A stretch of 64,000 nucleotides of DNA from Flavobacterium ginsengisoli (GTDB taxonomy: Bacteria > Bacteroidota > Bacteroidia > Flavobacteriales > Flavobacteriaceae): the NCBI RefSeq assembly GCF_029625315.1, contig NZ_CP121110.1, forward strand, positions 1,169,501-1,233,500. Direction: 5' to 3'. Within the stretch, counting starts at the first letter, position 1; the number at the start of each line of letters is the position of its first letter. Positions 38,758 through 47,228 of this stretch are shown piece after piece. A program made the position numbers and the translations under genes. The notes beneath the pieces were generated by a model, which saw nothing but the letters and a program-made list of their open reading frames with translations, ran no database searches and had not been told where the DNA came from.

Positions 38758-39148
38758 CTAAACTCTATAGAGAGGAGGGTGAAAAGTAAGATTAGAAGCT
38801 CCGATTGGTTTCTTATCAAATAAAATTGAAGCGTTATCTTTAGATTCGATAACTGGAATTGTGCTAAAATTGATTTCAGCAGTATTTTGAACGTAAACAA
38901 GCTCCAATTTATCTTTTAAGCTGTCTTGCATTTTTCGTTCATTATCAGAATATTTTTTAATGCTTTTTTGAAGTTCGCATCGCCCATTACAACTGTTAAA
39001 TGCTTGTTTACGCTGAACGCAAATAGTTTTAGCAATTTCTTTCTGGTTGATTTTAAAAGAAGCATAAACGAACAAGTCTGCCAAAAGATGGCGAGAGAAT
39101 TAAAATAGAAAGTGCTATGATGATTAACCTTTTCAAGTGCTTGTTCAA
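38758..39148 (-). CDS. Small membrane-anchored protein with a C-x9-C-x-G-R-C motif, frameshifted
   Basis: About 129 residues, paralogous to the protein at 35177-35545. ICVQRKQAFNSCNGRCELQK has the same C-x9-C-x-G-[KR]-C-x-L spacing. As written the body frame runs 38758-39084 and lacks a signal. One extra base in GTCTGC at 39076-39081 separates it from an N-terminal hydrophobic helix (LKRLIIIALSILILSPSFG) in another frame. The start would be a TTG at 39148 or 39136 and is uncertain. It lies upstream of the copper genes, 297 bases from the YtkA-like gene, so it may be a separate transcript. Confidence 0.6.
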
Positions 39149-39284
39149 TAGTTTGCAGGCAAAAGTACATACTATTTTGTATTTATTTTAACGAAATGCA
39201 ATTTTTATTTCATTTAAAGAAGAGGTTGTTTTATTTCTGAATCATTTCTTGTTTTCGTAAAAAAATTCTTTAACATAAACAGTC

Positions 39285-39314
39285 TTGATATTTTGCATAT
39301 TTTATCTAAATTTG
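39285..39314 (+). promoter_or_regulatory. Bacteroidota-type promoter for the gene at 39382
   Basis: TTG at 39285-39287 and TAAATTTG at 39307-39314 are separated by exactly 19 bases, 67 bases before the start codon. Confidence 0.6.
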
Positions 39315-39381
39315 AGTATTGTCGTTTTTTTATGACATTTTAATTCTAAAATAGCTACTAAATAACCCCAATTTACAGCGA

Positions 39382-40365
39382 ATGAAAAAAAACTTAGCCA
39401 TTACCTTTTGGGTACTCTACATGCTCTTTTTTGCAATCCCTTTTCCAATGATTTTGTATTATGCAATCAATAGCGATTTAGATATCAACGATTTAAAAAC
39501 CAAAGATCCTTATTGGGCTTTAGGAATCGTTTTATTGTCTGTAATTCTCTGGCTGATCCTTTTGATTGGTTATTTCCAAAAATGGATCTTTCAGGTTTTT
39601 GTCAATAAAAATAATCTGGAGAAAATAAAATTAAACGGATTACGTCGCGAAGCTGAAATAATTAGTTCGAAGAAAGCTTCTAAATTCAATTCTAAATTTG
39701 ACAATTACGAACTCGAACTGTGTTTTAAAAATCTTGCGAATACCGAAATCATTCATAAAACCAATATTACAGACACCAAACCCAATGAAAAACGGTTCGA
39801 AGCTGGAAAACAGATCAGTTTATTACTAGACAAGTACATGAAAAAACCTCCTTATTTTGTAATTTCATCTGCTACTCCAACTTTAAGCATCAGGAATTTA
39901 ACAATTAGAATTTTAGGTTGGCTATTTTTTACGTTTATCGTTGTAGCCTATTATTTGTTTTCCTATCAAACCGAAAGTCATGGTATGGGGTGGCGTTTTA
40001 TGTCTTTTGGACATCCGTTATTAATAATTCCGTTAGTGCTTTTGTTCTATCGCGTTTTGGTTCAATTTATATTTAAAAAACTAACTGGCTTAGATCAAAA
40101 TTCGGTTGCACTCAAATTTAAAGGAATAAAAACTCAGGCCAAATTAATCAATGTAAGCCAAACAGGAACATATATTAACGAACAACCAATGATGCGTTTT
40201 GAGTTAGAATATAAAGACACAAAAAATCTAGTGCATCAAAATAGTTTGAAAAAAGTTATTGGAATTTTAGATTTAGAAATGACCAAAAAACAATTCCTTG
40301 ATATTTTTTATAATCCCGAAAATCCAAACCAAATTGCTTTTGCAAATGATTTAAACAAAATATAG
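39382..40365 (+). CDS. Uncharacterised membrane protein with DUF3592-like repeats
   Basis: A 327-residue protein with four TM helices: two at residues 6-29 and 45-65, then a beta-rich soluble part (80-155), two more at 175-195 and 207-230, and a second beta-rich part (240-327) ending YNPENPNQIAF. This repeated layout of helix pair plus small beta domain resembles DUF3592 proteins. Function unknown. It has a good promoter upstream and a downstream partner only 3 bases away. Confidence 0.65.
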   Translation: MKKNLAITFWVLYMLFFAIPFPMILYYAINSDLDINDLKTKDPYWALGIVLLSVILWLILLIGYFQKWIFQVFVNKNNLEKIKLNGLRREAEIISSKKASKFNSKFDNYELELCFKNLANTEIIHKTNITDTKPNEKRFEAGKQISLLLDKYMKKPPYFVISSATPTLSIRNLTIRILGWLFFTFIVVAYYLFSYQTESHGMGWRFMSFGHPLLIIPLVLLFYRVLVQFIFKKLTGLDQNSVALKFKGIKTQAKLINVSQTGTYINEQPMMRFELEYKDTKNLVHQNSLKKVIGILDLEMTKKQFLDIFYNPENPNQIAFANDLNKI

Positions 40366-40368
40366 CAA

Positions 40369-40999
40369 ATGAAAAAGATAGTTATTTTGATGCTGTTTTG
40401 CACTTTATTTTTAAGTCGCGAAAAGATCTCAAAAAGTATAGATGAAACTTTAAAACCTAATGATACAATTGTAAATAAAAAATCCGAAAACGTTGCTTCA
40501 CCGCCTTTGCAAAGCGAAAAAAAGGAAATTAATCTATTGACTAATATCGAAATATTAAAAAAAGCAGAAAAACAACTGAAAAATCTTCCTCAATACAATG
40601 GAAAAGAAATATTTATTTACTCGATCTTATACTTTTATAATGATGGAAGAATAAATGCGATGCTTGCAACATCCTGAAAATCCAAAATATGTAGACATTT
40701 ATGAATTTAACGATGAAAAATGGTCAGGACCAAAACCTGTTCAGCTTTCTGTTCGTGATGATGTTAAAGGACGTTTGGTTTCTTTAAATAAAATCAGTTT
40801 TATAAATGCGGCAAAAGTGGCTCAGGTTTATAACGAAAAAACAAAGGAAGTTGAAGGCGCACAACCTACGACAAGTGTTTATATTTCTATTTGGAATAAT
40901 AAACTAAGATGGTATCCGTCATCTATAAACGGAAGCCGAGAACGCTATTCGATAGAGTTTAATGATGATGGAAGTCTAAAATCATTCCAACAAGATTAA
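40369..40999 (+). CDS. Uncharacterised exported protein, frameshifted
   Basis: About 209 residues, with an N-terminal hydrophobic signal (IVILMLFCTLFLS) followed by Arg where a lipobox Cys would be expected (TGC changed to CGC would give this). As written it is split by one extra base in GCTTGC at 40662-40667; with GCTGC the frame joins INAMLQHPENPKYVDIYEF. The C-terminal part is a beta-rich domain (VYISIWNNKLRWYPSS). It is coupled to the DUF3592-like gene 3 bases upstream. Function unknown. Confidence 0.6.
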
Positions 41000-41007
41000 C
41001 TGCCACA

Positions 41008-41037
41008 AATGCTAAACAATTACGTTTAGCATTTTTT
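41008..41037 (+). terminator. Terminator after the gene at 40369
   Basis: AAATGCTAAAC and GTTTAGCATTT with a short loop, followed by T's, 9 bases after the reconstructed stop. Confidence 0.82.
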
Positions 41038-41167
41038 TTATACTAAAATGAAATTCTTTCCTAATAAAGAAACCAAAAAACTTAACCTTATAAAAACTTA
41101 AAAATCAATAAATTACACTAAAAAATCATTAATTTAACATTGCTTATCAACTTAAAATTTTCAGTTC

Positions 41168-41181
41168 TTAATCTAGATTAA
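41168..41181. promoter_or_regulatory. Palindromic operator of the hydrolase promoter
   Basis: TTAATCTAGATTAA is a perfect 14-bp palindrome that ends 23 bases before the -7 element at 41205. A near-identical copy occurs at 43772 with exactly the same spacing. Confidence 0.6.
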
Positions 41182-41204
41182 TAGATGCAGATTTTATTCT
41201 GTAA

Positions 41205-41212
41205 TACATTTG
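41205..41212 (+). promoter_or_regulatory. -7 element of the alpha/beta-hydrolase gene
   Basis: TACATTTG fits TAnnTTTG. The -33 place holds AGA instead of TTG, so the promoter probably depends on an activator at the palindrome. The leader would be about 110 bases. Confidence 0.5.
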
Positions 41213-41324
41213 TACCATAATCAAACAAAATAAAACAAAAAACAAGTTGTAAGTTTAAATTTTAAACCAATAACGAATTTAAACTTAAAATTATAAAACA
41301 AATTAATCTTAAAATCAAAAAATT

Positions 41325-42140
41325 ATGAGCACATTTACAGTAAAAGACGGAACACAGATTTATTACAAAGATTGGGGAAAAGGTCAACCAATTGTTTTTC
41401 ACCACGGATGGCCTTTGTCAAGTGACGATTGGGATGCACAAATGATGTTTTTTCTTCAAAAAGGCTACAGAGTAATAGCACACGATCGACGCGGACATGG
41501 ACGTTCTAGTCAGGCTTCTGAGGGAAACAACATGGAAACTTATGCATCTGACATCGCTGAATTGACTGAAGCTTTAGATTTAAAAGATGCCATTCACGTT
41601 GGGCATTCAACCGGAGGAGGCGAAGTAATTCGTTACGCCGCAAAATACGGAAAAGGTAGAATTTCAAAAGCGGTAATTATTAGCGCCGTTACTCCGATAA
41701 TGATTCAAAACGAATCTAATCCAGAAGGCGTTCCATTGTCAGTTTTTGACGAAATTAGAAAAGGAACCGGATTTAATAGAGCACAATATTTCTACGACTT
41801 TCCGATTCCGTTCTACGGTTGGAACCGTAAAGGACAAACTGTTCAAGAAGGCATTAAACAAAATTGGTGGCGTCAAGGAATGATGGGTTCTGTTTTGTCT
41901 CATTACGAAGGAATTAAAGCGTTTTCTGAATCTGATTTTACAGAAGACTTAAAAAGTTTAGATATTCCAGTTTTGGTTTTACATGGAGAAGATGACCAAA
42001 TTGTTCCTTACAATCAAGCTCCTAGAGCGACAAAATTGTTGAAAAACGGAAAATTGATTTCTTATCCTGGTTTCCCTCACGGTATGCCAACTACAGAAGC
42101 AGAAACAATCAACAATGATATTCTTGACTTTATAAAATAA
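41325..42140 (+). CDS. Alpha/beta hydrolase, non-heme chloroperoxidase/arylesterase type
   Basis: A 271-residue alpha/beta hydrolase with nucleophile Ser95 in GHSTGG, an oxyanion-hole HHGWPLSSDDWD (26-37), acid in LHGEDDQIVP and catalytic His in GFPHGMPTTEA. This group includes esterases with perhydrolase (non-heme haloperoxidase) activity. It begins a series of detoxification-type genes to 44794, and its promoter carries the same palindrome as the dioxygenase promoter. The true substrate is not known. Confidence 0.87.
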   Translation: MSTFTVKDGTQIYYKDWGKGQPIVFHHGWPLSSDDWDAQMMFFLQKGYRVIAHDRRGHGRSSQASEGNNMETYASDIAELTEALDLKDAIHVGHSTGGGEVIRYAAKYGKGRISKAVIISAVTPIMIQNESNPEGVPLSVFDEIRKGTGFNRAQYFYDFPIPFYGWNRKGQTVQEGIKQNWWRQGMMGSVLSHYEGIKAFSESDFTEDLKSLDIPVLVLHGEDDQIVPYNQAPRATKLLKNGKLISYPGFPHGMPTTEAETINNDILDFIK

Positions 42141-42154
42141 ATACAGAAAGATTT

Positions 42155-42197
42155 AATTAAACTGTCTGTAGAACTATTTTTATAGACAGTTTAATTT
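42155..42197 (+). terminator. Hairpin terminator after the hydrolase gene
   Basis: AATTAAACTGTCT pairs with AGACAGTTTAATTT across a 16-base loop, followed by TTCTT. Confidence 0.65.
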
Positions 42198-42248
42198 TCT
42201 TAAATTCAACTAAATAATTTTCTCTCAAAAAATTGAATCAAAAAATAT

Positions 42249-42539
42249 ATGGAAACAATAAAATTAGAATTGGACGAAAAAAAACATGGCGCTTTTAATC
42301 TTTATGTTGATGGTAAAAAACTAGGCGAAATGACAGTAAGCATTAAACCTGATTTACTGACAGTTTACCACACGGGAGTTGAGCCAGAGGGCGAAGGAAA
42401 AGGTTATGCTAAGAAGCTTTTAGAAGAAATGGTTTCTTATGTTCGCGCCAATAATTTGAAAGTTTTACCACTTTGTCCGTATGTTCATGCGCAATTTAAA
42501 AGACATCCAGACGAAAACGAAGATATTTGGAAGAAGTAA
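42249..42539 (+). CDS. YjdJ-type GNAT N-acetyltransferase
   Basis: A 96-residue minimal GNAT (Acetyltransf_CG type). The acetyl-CoA segment is EGEGKGYAKKLLEEM (residues 48-62) and the family's C-terminal LPLCPYVHAQFKRHPDE is present. These proteins are small acetyl-CoA-binding units of unclear substrate. It lies between the two hydrolases in the detoxification cluster. Confidence 0.85.
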   Translation: METIKLELDEKKHGAFNLYVDGKKLGEMTVSIKPDLLTVYHTGVEPEGEGKGYAKKLLEEMVSYVRANNLKVLPLCPYVHAQFKRHPDENEDIWKK

Positions 42540-42604
42540 AAAAGATGAAAAAATAAAGACGAAAGACTCCAATCTCTAGACTAAAAAGTAAAGATTTAAA
42601 TACT

Positions 42605-43225
42605 ATGAATACAGAAATATTAACAGACGGTGTTCCTTTAAATGAAGCGAAAAAAGCTTTAATTATGATTCATGGACGTGGTGCAAGCGCACATGATATT
42701 CTTTCTATCGCAAAACATCTTAAGGTTGATGATTTTGCATTGATTGCGCCTGAAGCAGAAAACAGAACTTGGTATCCGTATTCGTTTTTAGCGCCGCTAA
42801 ACGAAAATGAACCTTCGTTTTCAAAATCGTTGGAAGCAATACATCAAGTTGTGGTTGCTATTCAGCAAAACGGAATCGAAAAAGAAAATATTTATTTCTT
42901 AGGATTTTCACAAGGAGCATGTCTAGCTTTGGAATTTACAACAAGAAATGCTGCAAAATACGGTGGAATCGTTGCTTTTACTGGCGGATTAATTGGCGAT
43001 AAAGTCTATGAAAACCATTATGCAGGAAATTTTGAAAACACGCCTGTTTTTATCGGAACAAGCGATCCTGATTTTCATGTTCCTGTAGAAAGAGTAAATG
43101 ATACTGAAACGCTTATGGAGAAAATGGGTGCAGATGTTACAAAAAAAATCTATCCAAATATGGGACATACCATTAGTCAAGATGAGATAAATTGTGCCAA
43201 TGCATTAGTTTTCAATAAAAAGTAA
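42605..43225 (+). CDS. Phospholipase/carboxylesterase (MhqD-like alpha/beta hydrolase)
   Basis: A 206-residue alpha/beta hydrolase: IHGRGASAHD near 22-31 (oxyanion hole), nucleophile Ser102 in GFSQGA, Asp in GTSDPDFHVP and His in NMGHTIS. It resembles Bacillus MhqD, an esterase induced by quinones. The stop overlaps the start of the cupin gene by one base, so the two are translationally coupled. Function by homology: esterase; the quinone link is inferred. Confidence 0.82.
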   Translation: MNTEILTDGVPLNEAKKALIMIHGRGASAHDILSIAKHLKVDDFALIAPEAENRTWYPYSFLAPLNENEPSFSKSLEAIHQVVVAIQQNGIEKENIYFLGFSQGACLALEFTTRNAAKYGGIVAFTGGLIGDKVYENHYAGNFENTPVFIGTSDPDFHVPVERVNDTETLMEKMGADVTKKIYPNMGHTISQDEINCANALVFNKK

Positions 43226-43575
43226 TGATTACGATAACTCGCATTTATAGCGATGCAAACGGAGAGAGTCATTTTAAAGACTTTGATGTTCCGTTAAAAA
43301 ACAACGGCGATATCGGATTTCTATCTGATGATGAACCCGTTAAATCTATCGTTTTTAGAGAAGTTAATCCTTCTTACGATTACGATTTTCATAATGCTCC
43401 AGACCGCCAATATATTGTTTTGCTAGATGGCGGTGTAGAAATAGAAACTTCATTAGGAGAAAAAAGAACTTTCAACACGGGTTCAATTCTATTGGTTGAA
43501 GACACTACAGGGAAAGGACATAAAACAAAAAATATTGAATTTAAGCTTAGAAAATCAATATTTATCAAAATATAA
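43225..43575 (+). CDS. Small cupin-domain protein
   Basis: A 116-residue single cupin (beta-barrel) protein with RQYIVLLDGGVEIETSLGEKRTFNTGSILLVEDTTGKGHKTK, the second cupin motif. The first metal motif is weak: FHNAPDRQY keeps one His. It overlaps the esterase stop codon by one base, so it is expressed with it. Function unknown; the small size suits a metal-dependent sensor or isomerase. Confidence 0.78.
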   Translation: MITITRIYSDANGESHFKDFDVPLKNNGDIGFLSDDEPVKSIVFREVNPSYDYDFHNAPDRQYIVLLDGGVEIETSLGEKRTFNTGSILLVEDTTGKGHKTKNIEFKLRKSIFIKI

Positions 43576-43771
43576 AATTCATCAATATTTCATATAATTT
43601 GCTGTGATCGGTTATTGGTCACAGCAAAAAACAACGTCTGAAAACAGGATATACTGTTTTTCAGAATGTATTTCTATACACTGCATTTACTTTCGTGTTA
43701 TGCAATTAACAAAACATTGTCGTCGAAGGAAGAACTTAAAAAAATGACAAAATATCGTCCTCGCTTCTTTC

Positions 43772-43785
43772 TTAATCTAGGTTAA
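43772..43785. promoter_or_regulatory. Second copy of the palindromic operator
   Basis: TTAATCTAGGTTAA has one mismatch to the perfect palindrome at 41168. It also ends 23 bases before its -7 element, and the flanking TTC before it and the T after the right arm recur. See 41168. Confidence 0.6.
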
Positions 43786-43808
43786 TCGATAAACAGCGAT
43801 AACGGACG

Positions 43809-43816
43809 TAAATTTG
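43809..43816 (+). promoter_or_regulatory. -7 element of the VOC dioxygenase gene
   Basis: TAAATTTG matches TAnnTTTG, 40 bases before the start. The -33 place holds CGA and not TTG. Confidence 0.5.
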
Positions 43817-43855
43817 TAAAAGAAAAATCAAACAACTATTTAATATAAAAATACC

Positions 43856-44794
43856 ATGGAAAATAAAATTTTAGGATTACATCATATTACTGCAATTGCA
43901 GGAGACGCTAAACGTAATTTTGACTTTTACTCAAAAGTTTTAGGATTAAGATTCATCAAAAAAACAGTGAATTTTGATGATCCAGGAACTTACCATTTTT
44001 ACTTTGGTGATGAAGTTGGAAGCGCAGGGACTATTTTAACTTTCTTCCCGTGGGGAGAAGGAATCCAGCAAGGCAGAAAAGGTTCTGGAATGGCTACAGA
44101 AATTGGTTATTCTGTTCCAAAAGGAAGTTTGGATTTCTGGCAGAAACGTTTCGAGCAATACAACGTAATTTACAATAAACCAGCTGAAAAATTCGGAGAA
44201 AAATATTTGACTTTCTTAGATCCAGATGGTTTAAAATTAGAATTAATTGAATCTAAAACGGAAGATAACAGAAAAGCTTGGGAAACTGACGAAGTAAAAG
44301 CTGATGTGGCTACAAGAGGTTTTCATAACATTACTTTGACTTTAAATAACATTAAACCAACTGCTGCAGTTTTAACTGAAATATTTGGTTACAAATTGAT
44401 CGATCAAGATGTAAACCGTTACCGTTATGCAACAGATGCTGTAGAAAATGCTGCAATTGTTGACTTGGTAGAATTACCAGAAGAAAAACGCGGTTTAAAT
44501 GCAAATGGAACGGTTCATCACGTTGCTTTTCGTGTAAAAAATGACGAAATTTTAATGAAATTCAGAGAAAAAATAGAAGAATACGGGTTGCAGATTACAC
44601 CACAAATTGACAGACAATATTTTCACTCTCTTTATTTTAGAGAACCAGGCGGAGTTTTGTTCGAAATTGCAACTGACAATCCTGGATTTATTGTAGACGA
44701 AAGCTTAGAAGAATTAGGTCAGAACTTAAAACTTCCTGCTCAATACGAACCTCAAAGAGCTGCCATTGAAGCTCATTTGGTTAAAATTAATTAA
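43856..44794 (+). CDS. Ring-cleaving dioxygenase of the VOC/glyoxalase family (MhqO-like)
   Basis: A 312-residue two-domain vicinal-oxygen-chelate protein. The first domain begins LGLHHITAIAGDAKRNFDFY with metal-ligand His at residues 8-9 and has LDPDGLKLELIE. The second begins FHNITLTLNN with VHHVAFRVKN and ends FREPGGVLFEIATDNPGF. The layout matches MhqO and LinE-like hydroquinone or catechol dioxygenases that need Fe(II) or Mn(II). It has its own promoter with the shared palindrome, so it is probably co-regulated with the hydrolase at 41325. It ends in a terminator. Confidence 0.88.
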   Translation: MENKILGLHHITAIAGDAKRNFDFYSKVLGLRFIKKTVNFDDPGTYHFYFGDEVGSAGTILTFFPWGEGIQQGRKGSGMATEIGYSVPKGSLDFWQKRFEQYNVIYNKPAEKFGEKYLTFLDPDGLKLELIESKTEDNRKAWETDEVKADVATRGFHNITLTLNNIKPTAAVLTEIFGYKLIDQDVNRYRYATDAVENAAIVDLVELPEEKRGLNANGTVHHVAFRVKNDEILMKFREKIEEYGLQITPQIDRQYFHSLYFREPGGVLFEIATDNPGFIVDESLEELGQNLKLPAQYEPQRAAIEAHLVKIN

Positions 44795-44841
44795 TTTAAA
44801 AACTAAACCAGTTTGTTTGAAAACCACAACACAACTATTTG

Positions 44842-44878
44842 AAAAAGAGGCTTCTCAAAAAGAAAGCCTCTTTTTTTT
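44842..44878 (+). terminator. Terminator of the dioxygenase gene
   Basis: AAAAGAGGCTT and AAGCCTCTTTT stem followed by a run of T's. Confidence 0.85.
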
Positions 44879-44951
44879 GTATATTTCGGAAGAAGGAAGT
44901 ATTTATGGCAAAGAGAATCCTTTCAAAATATGTTAATCCGCTTGGATATTT

Positions 44952-45734
44952 TTAATCTTCTGCAGCCATTAATTCAATCTTTGCCATAATTAATGCAAGA
45001 TTATTTTCTAAAGAAATTTTTCCTTCACGCCATTCTTTTTTGTTTGATCCTCTTGAAATTCTAAAAATGAAATCACCAGTAAAAACATAACCAAAAGTTT
45101 CTCTTAAACCCGTTTTGGTTATTCTTTTTTGCGCTTCTCTTAAATCTATTTTTATTTCACTTTCGTTCTTAAAAACAATTGTATCCAAACCATCAAGACC
45201 TTTTTTAAATTCATGTCCGCGATAGTGAATGAGTTTGATCAAAGCATTCATAAACCGTAAAGCGCGATTTGCACTTTCTTTAGAAACATTCAAATTCAAA
45301 ATCTCTAATTTTTCCAGATTGATATTATCGTTTAAGCCTCTGCTTTCCCAATAATCCTTTGTTGCTGTAATAATCTCCAACGAATTTTCGAGCTTGTCGC
45401 TAATGCTCAGCGGAGCATGAACATCATCTTTTATGCTTTGAGCCAAATCGAGTAAAGGCGTCGATTTTGAAGGAACTCGAAGTTGCATTTCGTATGTCTT
45501 TTTTAAAATCGAAATCTCATTATTTCCTTTAAAATCAATTGGTAACTGAGGAACATTCTTTCTTTTATATTCAGGTCCAATCCAATGTCGGCTTTTAGGG
45601 AGCGGAATATTCATTTTTTCGCAAGCATTTTTGATTCCCATACTAGAAACCTCATAATGTTTTGCAATCTGCGGTATTGGAAATTTCCAAACCAAGCTGT
45701 AAAGTTCTGATCGGGTAAAAATAATTTTGTCCAT
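44952..45734 (-). CDS. Uncharacterised protein with an N-terminal helix-turn-helix-like part
   Basis: A 260-residue protein of unknown function. The start is SELYSLVWKFPIPQIAKHYEVSSMGIKNACEKMNIPLP, which has the shape of a winged or simple HTH; a Lys-rich linker follows, then a mixed alpha/beta part (ESANRALRFMNALIKLIHYRG). No signal peptide and no TM. Similar HTH-start proteins of unknown role occur in many bacteria. It stands alone on the minus strand. Confidence 0.6.
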   Translation of the reverse strand: MDKIIFTRSELYSLVWKFPIPQIAKHYEVSSMGIKNACEKMNIPLPKSRHWIGPEYKRKNVPQLPIDFKGNNEISILKKTYEMQLRVPSKSTPLLDLAQSIKDDVHAPLSISDKLENSLEIITATKDYWESRGLNDNINLEKLEILNLNVSKESANRALRFMNALIKLIHYRGHEFKKGLDGLDTIVFKNESEIKIDLREAQKRITKTGLRETFGYVFTGDFIFRISRGSNKKEWREGKISLENNLALIMAKIELMAAED

Positions 45735-45814
45735 AAATCAGTAAAATCAATTCAAAAGAAAATTCACCACCTCCATAATTGCTTACAGAAATGGTGAATT
45801 AAGAAAATTAAGCA

Positions 45815-47226
45815 CTACTCTACTCCACCGCCTAAAGCACGGTACAGGTTAATTGCTTGCATTCAGTTTTTCGAGTTTTATTGTTACTAAATCTAGTTCG
45901 TTCTGTAGCGAACTGTTTTGCGCTGCAATTACTTCAAGATAATTAGCCATTCCGCTTTTATAAAGCAAACCAGCATCTGAAGTTGCTTTTTCTAACGATT
46001 CTGCTTTCTCTTTTGCCAAAACAATACGTTCGTCAGCATATTTTAATCTTGACATAGCATCGTTTACTTCGCCAACTGCTGTTATAAAAGACTGTTTAAA
46101 TTGCACAACCGCTTTTTCTTGTTCTAAAACAGCCACTTCATAAGCCGTTCTTAAAGCTTTTTTTCTAAAAATGGGTTGCGCTAAATTGGCTGCAATGGTT
46201 TTGGTGATTGAACCTGGAAAATCAAACCAATTTTCAAATTCAAAAGAATTTACTCCAATAGACGGATTCAAACTTAAAGTTGGATACATGGTTGCTTTTG
46301 CCAATCCTGTTTTTGCAGTGGCAGACATAACCGCGTATTCGCTAGATTTTACATCTGGTCTTCTGCTCAAAAGCGAAGCCGAATTCCTGTTGGAAAAATT
46401 ACAGAAACTTCAGCAAGCATCAATGTTTCCAGCTCTTTCAATCTTATCTGGATATTCTCCGCATAAAATCTGTAAAGCGTTTTCTTGCACTGCGATATTT
46501 GCTTTCGCTAAAGGCACTAATAATTCAGCCGTTTTCTTCTGAGCTTCTGTTTGATTTACTGCCAAAGAACTAATCGATCCCGATTTGTATTGCAATTCCA
46601 TCATACTCAAAGTATTGGAACTCAACTCGATGTTTTTCTCTGCAATTTTAAGCTGTTCATCTAAACCTAAAAGATTGTAATAAGCTTGCGCCACTTGAAC
46701 AATAATTCGAGTTTTTAATGCTGAAAGATTCTCTTTTTGAGCAAAATAAGCGACTTTGGCATCTCTTTTTTGCATCGCTGCTTTTCCCCAAATATCTACT
46801 TCCCACGAAAGACGCAGATTGGCACTGTAATCATCCATATAATCCTTACCAATAAATTGCTGGCTCAAAGATCCGTTTAGGGAATTTTTTAGAAGGATAA
46901 GAACGGCTCGCTCCAGCATCGAAATCTAGTGTAGGTAATAACGATAATTTGGCTTGTTTATAACTGAGGTCGAGCTGTTCCATGCTTTTCATTGCAATGA
47001 TCACTTCGTTGTTTTTTACTAACGCTTTTTCAATCAAAGCAACCAATAAAGGATCTTTATAATAGTTTTTCCACGGAAGCAAAACTGTGTCTCCAGTAAC
47101 CGCGATTTCATCGCGGTATTTTTCTGGAGCTTGTAAATCTGTACGAGAATATTTTTTTCCTACCACACACGATGTCATGATCGCTCCAGTAAGTAAAACC
47201 ATTCCGATTTTATATAATGTTTTCAT
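45815..47226 (-). CDS. Outer membrane efflux porin (TolC/OprM type), frameshifted four times
   Basis: About 469 residues when four indels are corrected. Lipoprotein start MTSCVVGKKYSRTD (Cys20), then the two helical repeats of the NodT family, with SWEVDIWGK and SRRPDVKSSEYAV. The breaks are an extra base in the T6 run at 46885-46890, an extra base in GCAAGC at 46413-46418, a missing G in CCG(G) at 46379-46382, and an extra base in GCTTGC at 45855-45860. The last restores AAINLYRALGGGVE and the stop at 45815. It is the third gene of the RND operon, 2 bases after the pump gene. Confidence 0.88.
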
Positions 47227-47228
47227 TC

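Noticed and set aside
32916..39148. A methanobactin operon
   Set aside because: No precursor peptide or mbnB/mbnC-like gene is seen near MbnP and the MbnH-like gene, so only the copper-handling parts are present.
38916..39170. An ATG frame of 84 codons overlapping the small Cys-motif gene
   Set aside because: It is out of phase with the Cys motif and has no coding features; it arises from the opposite phase of the same DNA.
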